Below, piece after piece: positions 28,001 through 38,960 of a stretch of 64,000 nt of DNA. Origin of the DNA: Pegea sp. RAD2-039. Taxonomy: Eukaryota > Chordata > Thaliacea > Salpida > Salpidae. The DNA is taken from assembly GCA_034620365.1 (NCBI GenBank), contig JAQGEQ010000206.1, forward strand, positions 124,001 through 188,000. Reading direction: 5' to 3'. The first letter of the stretch is position 1, and every line of letters begins with the position of its first letter. The notes under the pieces are model-generated. The model was not told the DNA's origin, ran no database searches, and saw only the letters and a list, made by a program, of their open reading frames with translations. Position numbers and translations under genes: made by a program.

Positions 28001-30358
28001 GTAAAAACTTTTAAAAATCTACATCTGTATTTGAAAGAGTAAAGATGAAAAGATTTGTTGAAAATTTACTTTTATTTGATGTTTATTTAGAAAATTGTTT
28101 TCAAAATTTGACTTAAAAAAGTAGTTTAATAAAAGAAGAAAGATAAAAACAGATTTGACATCAAAAGATATTTTTGCTAAACATATGTCTTCTACATTCT
28201 TAAGCCTCTGTGAGTCATATTTATACATCATTCATCATCTATCAGTTGAGACTTTGAAGAGAAACAGAAAGTAACAACAACAAATTTCGTTTGTCGCTTA
28301 TCTCTGTATACGAAACAAAAAAGTTTCAAAATAAAATCCCCGCTCCCCCCCCCAAAACCTTCGCCCTCCTTAACCTCTTTTACTTTGTGGTCTCTTTACT
28401 TCAGTTTACGATGCGATAATTTGCCTTTTTTCATATTTGTCTTCAACCACTACGCTCTTTTCTTCATCTTTGTTGTGATTTTATCAGATCTGAAGTTATA
28501 TTTTGAGGAAGTGAACATTTTGCAAATAGCAAAGGGGAAGTTTTCTCTGTTAGCAACATTCACCGTCTGTTAGATTGTATCTTTGTGAGCGATTCCTCGT
28601 CCTGCTATCTCACTTATCGCTTCAATATCATTCCAACTGGTTATTCGTGATGTGAAATCCTTTGCTGCTTGATTTTTTTTTCAATAATTATTAAATTAAT
28701 TATTTTTTTAAATCTTTTAAACTATAATCGAATTTCCAGAAATTAAATTTATTTTTTCATCTTTCTGTAAATCATCTGTCTCCAAAAATTTCTATTTTTC
28801 AAATCGATTTTCGGAGTTATTACATCTCCACTTCAAATCTTATCATTTTCTTCTTTATTTTCAAACACACCACAGATAATTCACATATCACCTCATCTTC
28901 GAGTAAATTTACATCACTGCAGGCTTCTTGTGAGTTACTTGAAGCGTGTAGTCTTCTTAACCCTATCTTCTGTTTACATGATATAAATGACCTGAAAAAA
29001 TAATCCGTCAATTTTCTTGCTAGTTAACTTTCCTAATCTTCATCAGTAGTTAATGTTGGATAAGTCAATCTACTAAGTTGAACAAACAACAAAAATAAAT
29101 GATAATCTAATTAGTTAATGGAATATGTCCAAACCACAAAATGATTAGAAGTATTTTATTTAAACTTTTTCCTTTTCAACTGATGTTACATCACAAACCA
29201 ATTAGTTTTTAGTGGTTTTTGGGATATGATATAATACTCACTTTCTTTCAAAGCTTTCTTGGAAGCTTTTTTTCAAGAATGAATTTCTTTTTAATCACAT
29301 CAATTACCAGGAAACTTTTTTACAAATTCCTTTCATTCAATTATTGTAAGATGAAATTAGTTAGCATGATAAAAACCACAATTTATTTTCTGAAAAAGTT
29401 TTAAGTATTGGAACTTTTGATGAAGATCAATTTACCAGAAAAATTGAGTTGAAAAAAATCGTTTGAAGTTTTTTTTCGTTTTGAAATTACCTGATTTTCA
29501 AATAAAATAATTCAGAAAATTCTTTTAAAACACGTTTTTGATCATTATTGAATCAAAGTAATTGATGATTAAATGATTAAAACTGCCAAATTCTTTTTCA
29601 ATTAGTTCTGTCTCTTGCTTTCATCATTTTCTGAATTATTTTATCGACGGTTTGACAGAATACAATTATTGATTTTAATAAATATAATCTCCTTAATTTC
29701 TGCCAACTTTTTGCTTTTTATTCGTTCTCTGTGGCTTTTATGTCAACGTTTTGATGTAAATTGGCTAATAGAAGCTCAGCATGGTATCAGGCCCTTTTAG
29801 CATACGACCATTTTAGTCATCAGGCTTTCATCATATCTTATTAACCTTATGACCATGAGAGGAGACCTGTTCTCGCTTTTCCCATGATCTTTTTGACTTT
29901 ACGTTTTTGCTTTTTATTTTATCAAATTATTTCAACTACTCCAAACCAACGATCTAACAACTCTTTCATTGTTCCATATCAAAAATCTTTTTACAAACCA
30001 ATCCACTATCAACAAGAACTTACTCAAAAAGGTGCTCGAGTCATTTGAAACTCTGCTTTGACTCTACTGTTTGCAGTGTACTCTTTTGATTGAACAGTTT
30101 ACATTAGAACTGCTTCAACTTTTTGTACAATTCTCAAATCATTTGTTCGTTTTGTGATGATGAAACAGCTACGGAGTCTCAACAACTTCTTCACTTTAAT
30201 TACAGTTCGTAATTTGCTGCTGAATATTGAATTTTTTATGTTTTACAGTTGAAGATCTTGAACGTAATGATGGTTCAGTAGAAAAACCTTACTTAATGGG
30301 AAAAGGATTGCGTAAAGTTTTGGGAAAGAAAAACAAAAAACCAAAAAATGAAAAATAG
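19016..30358 (+). CDS. SLC44A2/4-like: Choline-transporter-like protein, SLC44 (CTL2/4/5 type)
   Basis: Nineteen exons: 19016-19058, 19409-19531, 19891-19981, 20036-20120, 20167-20343, 20626-20772, 20823-20956, 21007-21148, 21240-21342, 21399-21498, 21609-21804, 21926-22002, 22061-22158, 22702-22789, 23036-23234, 23816-23933, 25707-25822, 27912-27996, 30249-30358. All junctions are in phase, giving 743 aa. This is a multi-pass membrane transporter; relatives move choline, ethanolamine or thiamine derivatives. The start MGCCGG leads to the family motif [16 protein letters not shown] and a first membrane span. A large Cys-rich extracellular loop follows ([20 protein letters not shown]). After it come the CTL core spans with [21 protein letters not shown], the Cys-rich [20 protein letters not shown] and [13 protein letters not shown] near the lysine-rich C-terminus. 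It resembles CTL2/4/5 more than CTL1. Introns after exons 16-18 are 1.8-2.3 kb and hold the E-box cluster and a poly-C tract. A strong polyadenylation site follows at 30899. Confidence 0.95.
23235..23815 (+). other. SLC44 intron 15 with two palindromic CREs
   Basis: This 581-base intron is visibly richer in G+C than neighbouring introns. It carries TGACGTCA at 23416-23423 and 23495-23502. The 9-mer ACAGCGCCA (23447-23455) recurs inverted as TGGCGCTGT (23767-23775). No open frame fits an alternative exon. An intronic enhancer is possible. Confidence 0.35.
23934..27911 (+). other. Large SLC44 introns 16 and 17 with CACGTG cluster
   Basis: Two introns (23934-25706 and 25823-27911) flank the 116-base exon 25707-25822. 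They contain five CACGTG E-boxes, at 25374, 25663, 26586, 26826 and 26976. All but the first have the wider form TCACGTG. No additional coding exon is supported. Confidence 0.45.
28345..28353 (+). repeat. Poly-C tract in the last SLC44 intron
   Basis: A run of nine C residues sits within a short C-rich island (about 28338-28373) in an otherwise A/T-rich intron. It is a simple-sequence feature that could form an i-motif, with G-quadruplex potential on the complement, or slip during replication. Confidence 0.6.
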
Positions 30359-30898
30359 ATTTTCATTGATAAATTTTCTGGTTTTTTATAAAAATCTCAA
30401 CAATTTTCATCTTATCTTTTGTACATCAATTCTGAAAAACTTTAATTAATACAACTTCTATATTTGCTGTTTACTCAATTTTTTTTTATGTACAAACCTG
30501 ACTTCTGTGTTTAAAAGCCTTTTAATTATTTATTCCATAAAACCAACAACATTAATGATTTAATTAATTTTTTTCATTTTTTCTGCATTTTTCATCTTTT
30601 ATTATAAGCTTTCAAATTTCATTTTTTCTAATGTGTCTTAAATTATCGAATATCTAATCAAAATTATTTAACGTTTATGCAATAACTCACAAATATTGTT
30701 TTGAATTTTTCTAATTTTTTAAGCCTTGAAATAGCTGTAAAACTGCATATCTCACACTTCTTCAACAAATTGTCTGATTTCAAAATATTGCATTATTTTC
30801 CATTCCTTAATAATTATTATGTATTATATATAAACAACTCTTTAACATTTACAGGTATTTGCTAACTTTTTTTCTTGTAACGATATTAATAATTGATG

Positions 30899-30904
30899 AA
30901 TAAA
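30899..30904 (+). terminator. Polyadenylation signal of the SLC44-type gene
   Basis: AATAAA is followed within 20-40 bases by a GT/T-rich downstream element (GATATCTGTGTGTGCTTTTT), the classic arrangement of a cleavage and polyadenylation site. It predicts a 3' UTR of about 550 bases. Shorter variants upstream cannot be excluded. Confidence 0.55.
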
Positions 30905-33900
30905 TCTTGTTGAAGTGTTTGATATCTGTGTGTGCTTTTTTTAAAAATTTTTGAATGAGTTTGTAAGTTTGAAAACATCTCACTTCAATTACTGACTTAA
31001 TATTCATGTGAAATAACATTTGAAGTATGAAAATAGGTTGTTAATACCATTGGGAATCAGTTAATTGGTTAAACTGTTTCCACTAAATATTTATTTAATT
31101 GGTGATAGGTTTCCAATTGGGCCTTATAAAACTTGTAATTTGGTAACCAGACAATTTCTATAAAACAAAATGTAATAATAAGTAGGCAAAAAGTGAACCT
31201 TGGTAAACGAAACTTCCTTCTTACTTACAGTGAAGTTACAAAACAAAGTTTTTATCAGATGTTTATCATGTTGAAAATTATCTGAACGAAAAAAGGAAAT
31301 TCTGTGGAAGTTATGATTTATCTTGCCAAGTTTTAAAACAGAAATAACTCTCGTCATATAACGTTGGAAGTTTTGGTAAATACAGTTGACAATTTCCAAC
31401 CTTTTAAATAAAAATTCAAGGGAAATAAAACAGTAAAAAATTCATCTTTTAATGACATTTTAGACTTCTGTTTCTTTTCAAACTTATCTTTCTTTCTACA
31501 AACAGTCTGTCAAAGGCTTGAATCTTTTTTTGGATAAACTACTAACTTAGATAAGTACATGAAAGTTAGCCTCTTTTTCAAGCTGTTCACGAATATAACT
31601 TTGCAATCGTATTTCCGTCTTACTCACTTGTTAAGATTAGATAAGAATTTAAACCATAACAATTTGGTCTGTTATTCTTTTCTATAAACTGTCTATTTTC
31701 AAATTGTTTTAATTGTAAGTTATTTCTTGACTACAGTAAATTGAAAATTGATTTAACTCTTGGCAAATCTGTTTGATCATTCAGAAATTATAAAGGCCAA
31801 TTTAAAACTGTGAGAAAACCGTTAGAGACTTAATAGTCAATTAAGTTTAACTTTGAACACAAAGAAATCTCAACCAGCGTTTGTATATACTTCATTTACC
31901 ATATTAATGAGATTAACTTATATCAACCTTTACTAAATGTAGTTTTTAAAGTACAAGTAAACTTTGTATTGCTTCATTTCCTCTAAAGACGTCTTAACGA
32001 TCAAACATATATTGTTTACTTTATTTCAACTGTAGTAATTTATCTTCCTCTAATTTTTAAAGGTTCATGAGATTAGGAAGTGCGTATTTCCGTAGTTACA
32101 AGCCTTTAGTTTTATCTGCAATTAAAATATTAAAGGTATTTGGTTTCTAGCATCTTTACATTTTCGATAAAACAAAGTCACTTACATAACTTTTCAAAAT
32201 TTACTACAAACTTCAAAATATATAAGCAAGTTTCTGTTTTTTTTTTAACTCAAAAGTTTATTTTTTATCATTTTTGATCTAATATAATTTAAACTTTGCA
32301 TATCTTTTAAAAATAATATCAGATGTAGATACAATCTGTAATACTATCTTTTGTTGCATAAACATTGATAGTTAATTTAAATAAAGATTATTTTAAGCAA
32401 AATATTTTTAGTGAGTTTATAGAACAGTTGATGATAAAATTGAAACTTTCTCAAGTTTCATTTTCAAGGATAACTTTGATTGTAAGCAAGACCTTACAAA
32501 GCTATTTTCAATTTCAATTTAACAATAAACAGGTTTTAACCTTATACAGTTCTTTATTTCTTCTTTCTTAAACATATTAGTTACCTTATGTATACTTTTT
32601 TTCAAAACAGTTTAACATTTATTCCAACAAAAAACCTATCTTGGTTTTAAAAATAGAAAAATAAGTGTTTTAAGCAGACACCCTTTTCTTTATTTGTTTA
32701 TTTATTCTTTTATTTTTTTACCTAAGCTTATACTGATTTTAAAACTAGATTTTAGAAATTCATTGGTTTGTCTGACTATGAAAAAATATTAAAAATTTAA
32801 CAAATAATTTTTGTTTATTTTTAGTTTTAAAAGCATAATAATATCATGATTTCATAACAATGATGCAAATTTGTTTTCAAGTATCCACCCTTCTTAGCCT
32901 TATACTTGGTTTTATTATCAAAATATATGAAAAAAAGAGTAAAAAATCGTAAATAGTAAGTTAAAGTATTAAAAGAATTAAAAGAAAAAATTATTAAATT
33001 GGAAAAAAAAAGAATTTTACTACTGGTAAATTTCACAACATTTATCTGCTTTTAAAACTTTTCTGTTTTTATACAAACTTTTTGAGAAATAACTAATAAC
33101 TAAGCGTAGTAAAATGCCTAAAGGTATTTAAAAATAGTACTGCATATGAGAAATGTATTATGAAAGTGAAAACTGAAAAGAATTTCAACAATGAACTTAA
33201 TTTTTTTAACAACCTTGTTGGAAACAATTTTCTTTCACTTCGTTTAACTACAAGCCATCAGAAATTAAAATAAATGAACTTTTACGTTTCACTTATCAAA
33301 TTAATTTTCAGTATAGATAGGTTAAACGTCAATTTTAAGGGCAAAAAAGCAAGAATTGATTTTATACACAGTTCAAAGTTGCAAAAAGAGAATTGTTGTA
33401 AGGATTTTCAATTTTATTAATAAAATTAAATAACCTATTGTCTAAAAACAGGACGTGAAAGCCCTTTTTTTAATACTTTTTAACTGTTGACATATTGAGT
33501 TCTTGTGTAGAAGAAGACTTTGAAAATTGATTTTGCTAACATGTTGTAATTTGTAAAATATGTGAGGAAGAAAATAAAACTGCACAAAGCAACATTTTTA
33601 ACAAGAAAGTAAGCAGCGAGGCTTTGATGTATGCTGATTGTGTAAATTCATTCGTTCAATAAATATATATGACAAGTCAACAGTACTCTAAAAGAAATCA
33701 TAAGCAATTAAACTTCAAATCATCTGTATTTGTAAATCCATCATTGATAAATATCATTCAGTAGTTTAGTTTTTATAAATTTCAAAACAAAGTTTTCATC
33801 TTATACTTTATTTCTAAAAAAAAAAACGAAAAAGTTTGTAAGGAATAAAATATGATTTGTAAATTTATTAAATCATTAAATCTCTTATATACTTCAAAGG

Positions 33901-35025
33901 AAGTATTTGGTTTCTTGTTGCCAAATTTACATAGCTTAGTAACAATGAGAAATACACATACCTAGCACAGTAACTCAACCTAATCACTGAAATTACCCAA
34001 CTTAAGCACTGCACTATCTTTTAATTGGATAATCAGTTATTTGTTAAGAGCTTTCTTACTTCTTTAAACAAACTAGTTTAGTGTTTTCATCATAAGTTAA
34101 GCGTCAGTGAAAGAAATTAAAAGATATGGAGTAAAATGAATTACTGTAAAGTTTTATTGGGCCTTTACTGTATTGTTTATATACCAAACTTCAAAATAAG
34201 GTGTGTACATTAACTTGGGTGACAGTTTTTCAATCAAATTCACATAAATCATTTTTAACATCACTGTTTTAAAAGTAAAAAACGCTCAGCTTTAAATCAT
34301 TTCAAAGGAACCCGACATTTTCATCAACCAATTAGCTTATCACTGAAGTATTATCAATAAACTTGATCCAGCCTTCAGGCAAAGTGATAAAAAACTCAAT
34401 TTCTAATTTATACAAAATCTTTCTACAGTTTTTACAATGCACCCAAGGCTTACAAACACCCGGTTATCTCTATAAAAATCTCTCAAATACCACGCAATTG
34501 AAATCAGTTTAAGATGATCAAATGCTTTTCTACTAACTTGAACGGCTGGTACCAAATCACTTGTTGTATTGCTTTTGTTGCAGCATTTTTATTAAAAACA
34601 CACAAAACACGCAAAGTTAGCGCTCAAATTTTGTAACGAACATATAAATTGCACTTTTAAACTAGCTTTATAGCACGAAAGAAATGACAAAGTCTTTTCT
34701 GTAACTTTGTTCACAGTAACTAAAATGGAAACAAAAGAACATTTAAATGTACATCAATTCTTTAGAATTCACGTAATTTACACCAAAACTGATTTTCAGT
34801 AAGTTTAATACCAGCAAAACTATTTGATGTTGCTATCAATGTGAAGCAGATTAAGTTGGTTATCTAGTTGTGTTGCTTGTTTGATGTGTATTTAGCAAAC
34901 TTAGAAAACAAAAATTGTCTATGATTGACTCTGTTTGCAGACGTCACAACTAAATGGGTATTATTTCATCAAAACCTACAAATTGGTTTGAAATGAATAC
35001 AAAAAAGAACACAAAAAAAATGGAG
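30905..35025. other. Intergenic between SLC44-type and IER/SERTA-like genes; no gene seen
   Basis: About 4.1 kb of A/T-rich sequence between convergent genes. The open frames present (for example 31124-31399 on the minus strand and 32365-32571 on the plus strand) show no domain, no splice context and only the composition bias of the flanks. Confidence 0.5.
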
Positions 35026-38000
35026 CTACAAAAACAAGCTTTTAACCAAGAGGTGTTGGCCTGGCCATGATTGCTCGCTTATCAAATGGTCCACAGAATG
35101 AAGTCTGGCATAGCTACTTGAGTCAGTAACCTGGACGAGGACTTTTGGCTTTGTTGACCCAACGGTCGTCACCGAAGTTGACGTTCGACTTTCGAGGGCC
35201 ACCGTACTCGCTTTGTTATGAACTCTTGAGTTCACGGATTTATGAGCTTTGTCTGGCTCAAGAAACTCTCGTGGTAAGGGACGTTTCTTCTTCGGTAAAG
35301 GACACTCATTTTGCTCTGACACTCTTTTTAAAATGGGACTTAAAGACTTCGTATCAGTTTGGTTTGGAGTGAGAGTAGTTACAACTTCACAACAGGAAGA
35401 AACTTCTAACTCATCACTAGAAAATGTTTCTTCTACATCAATTTTTACATCTGAGATCTCATCATCTTCATCTTTATGATCACATATGTCCTCTGTGGTT
35501 GCTGTGTATTCAAAACAAAACGTCAATAAGCTGATCGAAAAGTTTTTGTCGCAAGTAAAAAGCCGTTATCGGTACACAGGTTACTTTAGACGGTTATCAA
35601 TTATTCAACCAGCGGGCTCGTTATTATAAAAGGAGCTTTGTGAGTTAAAACAGGTGATGCTCGGAAGATAATCACAAACAAACGCCTCTTAAAAGAGCAG
35701 TGTGTGCAAGAAAGAGTAAAACATTCCTCTTGCTCAAAACCAAACTTTTAGCAGTTAAACATGTGTTTGTAGTATCCTAACAAGACATGGTAACGTTAAT
35801 TAGTGTCTTAAAGAAAACAAATTGAATTTTTCTGTTACGTTTAGTCGATTAAAAAATAATTTTTGAAACACTGGCTTCCTGGTGTAGAGTTGATAATGGT
35901 ATTTTTAAAATAAGTTTTTATGTCAGAAAACCTCTTTGCTTTGAAACAGATGTTACTGCTAACTATCTTTGAGTTTTGATAAATAGTTTCAATCAATTTC
36001 TTGTCATTGTAAAAGAGAGAATGAAAAAGAAGCTCTTTTTGATTTGCGGATAAAGAAGGTTTAAACGAAGAGAGAGTTTTACTTTCATGTTTAGAATTTA
36101 CTATTAGGGGCTTTTAAGTTAAGGATAGAAAAAAGAGAAAAATTCTGTAAACTAAAAAGAGATTTTGATGGCTTCTGTGTTTTGTGTACACTCCAAAATA
36201 AAATAAACAATAAAGCTAACAAAAGAGTGATTGAAACTATAAGATTCTACCTTTAATTATTGAGCTTTTTGTTGGTGGTTGATTCTTATAAACCCGACAG
36301 CTCATCACTTGGTATGTGTTTACAGAACAAACCACAGGCATTGTGAACTGGCAGTATTTGGAAACCATGGAGTCGGAGTTGGTTATGACGCATTGTAATA
36401 CTGTAGCAGATGGTAAGCTGGAAGTGTGGTCCATTGCTGTCCGTTCGTTGAGTGCTAATTGTTTATCTGAATAATAAAAAAAAGTTCGTTTAATTTACAA
36501 CTAATTTGAGATGAGTAATCAAAACCCGTTTACAAAATAAAACGATGATATATTTCCTCAGTTGAAACAAAAGTTTCAAAGTAACATATGAATGAAGACA
36601 GCAATTCACTTATTATTCGCAAACAAAGTTCTAGGAAAAGTCTGTTTCTCCTTACTAGTCTCCAGAGGTGCTTTGAAGGGACGCAGCACAATCAATTAGT
36701 ATACCTCGTCAGCTATCAAGTTGAAACCTTGGATGGGTAATTAAATTTTTGGAATGTAAGCTACTCTAAAAATAGCTGAAATGTATAATTAATTTACGTT
36801 TTTTTCTTTCTGGTATAATCTATTTTGTCAGGCTAGATGATTTCGACAACAAGACATGTTATGCAAACTCTATTATGCAATCTTTTTTTATACTTAAAGG
36901 TGTAGGCTGTGATCTTTAAGCTAATTTTGAATGATCAGGCCAATATTTAATTTTCTCAGAGTCACAAAATGTCCAAAGGCAATAAGTTAGTCATTAAGTC
37001 AAACATAAAGAGTCAATAACCAAAAGACAAAAATTCTTCTATAAAGTTACTAACGTAAGTTTGTGATAACAATGAAAGAAAGGTCGTTGGCTAAGTAAGC
37101 ATTTAAGCATCTTTCTATTGGTTTTAATAAGGTTCTGATGGTTTTTTTGACGAAATAAAGAAGCAAACGCCTGGCTACACTTATAAAAAAAAGCTAAATA
37201 AAATGTAGTTTTTATAAAGAGTTGTTTTAAACATAACAAAATGTTTGCATAAAAGACAAAGACAAAGCTTCCTTTTATAAGTGCTGTTTTAGCACAAGAA
37301 CTTCTTTTCTTATTAAATAAAACTAGCAGATTGTAAATATTTCTGCTTCTCAAAAATTAATGTTCAGATTGATATGCTTGTAGCAAAATATGGACCGCAT
37401 AAGATCTTATAGGCCCGTGGGTATTTTAGATGGTACTTAAAGTACTTATATCTGAATAATGTTATCCACAGAGAACTTATTATTCAAGTCAAACAAAAAA
37501 ATCCTCGATAAAAACAAACATACACCGCTGTAAAGTTCCAAGTAGTTCCCAGCACATTTTTACTCAAGTTTCACAAGACTTGAGTCGACAAAGTAAACCA
37601 ACAGAACAACCAACCGTCTTATGGGATTAAAAAATACGTATATCAGTAAATTATATATATATACAACTATCACGGGGCTTATGGAAGGTTAAACAGGTTA
37701 TGTTGTCTTAATTCAAGCAATGAAGTTACTTGAATGAGCCTTTAACGTAATTGAGGCATAATCATCGGTACGAATCTTTGATCAGTAGTTGAAAAGAGAT
37801 AAGCACATATGATACGTTGCAGTAACCAGCTGCTCTTAACTTCAGCCAATTTTCGTTTTACACGAAAACAAAAATATCTATTTCACAAATGAGTAATAGA
37901 TGCCATTTGAAGAATTCAAACAGGCCACCACTTATTTTGTGTGCTAAAATAGAATGGTTGAAATGATGCAATTATCAGCTTAGTTTGTTTTAGTAGGGCT

Positions 38001-38474
38001 CAAGGCTTTAGAATATCATTAATATCACGAAAATCAATTGAATAAATTACTAAATGATTTATAAGTGAAATACCGAACGCAGTACAGAGAGTTTTTTTAT
38101 AATATCGATTTTCAAACAAACTGTACAAAGTATAGCAGAGGTCTAAACAGATATAATTGATGCTTATAACAGACTAATTCAAAATTACCTTTGTAAGCAG
38201 TTTCATGGTCTTCACTTTGCGTTTTATAGCAGTTATCATGCTGATAAGCAAAACTTTTGTCGCCATCACCACTTCTTAGCTCTGTGATTAGTTCTTTGTT
38301 GTAATCTGTACAACTTTGAATTTGCTCAAGAAAGTGAGCAACAAGAAGGGCTTTCCGTAAGTCCATGTCATGTGCCTTCTTACCAGGACCAGCATAACCT
38401 TCTGTTTCAAAGGAAATTTTATCCATCGAAATTGTAATTAGTCTATTGAGTTGATTATTCATATCCATTAACAT
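35026..38474 (-). CDS. Nuclear protein with IER/SERTA-like N-terminal motif
   Basis: Three exons: 38474-38189, 36466-36251, 35501-35026, joined in phase 1 at both introns, giving 325 aa. Residues 11-20 (RLITISMDKI) and 39-53 (LRKALLVAHFLEQIQ) follow the pattern of the N-terminal helical motif of IER2/IER5 immediate-early proteins (ISLGKI, then LHKNLLVSLVL). They also resemble the SERTA motif of SERTAD/CDCA4 proteins. The link between the two halves is about 8 residues longer than in either family. An acidic stretch occupies 171-200. A textbook bipartite nuclear localisation signal, KR, ten residues, KKKR, occupies 226-241. Vertebrate IER5 is about 327 aa with its basic cluster in a similar place, but its conserved C-terminal motif is not visible here. 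A co-regulator role in the nucleus is inferred. The ATG at 38474 is the first after an in-frame stop and lies 33 bases after a TTTTTAG acceptor. The gene is fairly sure; the family is tentative. Confidence 0.75.
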
Positions 38475-38739
38475 TTCGTGGTGCAAAAACAGATAAAACT
38501 TATTTGTCTAAAAAGAAAATATAAATTGAGATGATATCGATAAAAGTTCTGTTTGAGTAGCTAAAACACAAGCTACTTGATATTGTGTTAAAAACGCTGG
38601 TTACACTGAAAGCTTAAAAACTCGCGGAGGTTGAACTTTAGCGGATACATCGAAATGCTTCCAAATCTTCTACTAAACTAGAAAAGAAATATTCTCACGC
38701 TTTTACTCTGCTATCACTAAACCAAACCTACACGTTTGC

Positions 38740-38960
38740 TCGGCGCGCCTTTTTTCCTTCTACAAAGCCCACGTCAGCCCACAAGAGGACGCTGTTCCAA
38801 GTTTAAAAATGAGCGCAGTTACTGATAGTAGCTCTCTAGTAAGACTGACGTGTTTCCTTTCTCTCCCACATACTCAAAATCTCTCACTCACTTTATTAAG
38901 CTTTCTCCTTTTCAACCTCAGTCTGCGCTTCTGAACAATCATTTGCTTTCATTCATCTTC
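38740..38960 (-). promoter_or_regulatory. Candidate promoter of the IER/SERTA-like gene
   Basis: This is a clear local rise in complexity and GC about 250-450 bases before the start codon. It has a palindromic GGCGCGCC at 38742-38749 and two CRE half-sites (TGACGTG) in opposite orientation, at 38770-38776 on the minus strand and 38846-38852 on the plus strand. A pyrimidine-rich, CTC-repeat-like stretch follows at 38855-38910. The arrangement suits a signal-responsive promoter, but this rests on motifs only. Confidence 0.4.

Noticed and set aside
35145..35479. Plus-strand open frames opposite the IER/SERTA-like last exon
   Set aside because: These are antisense shadows without a domain, while the minus-strand frame joins in phase to two further exons and carries a bipartite NLS.
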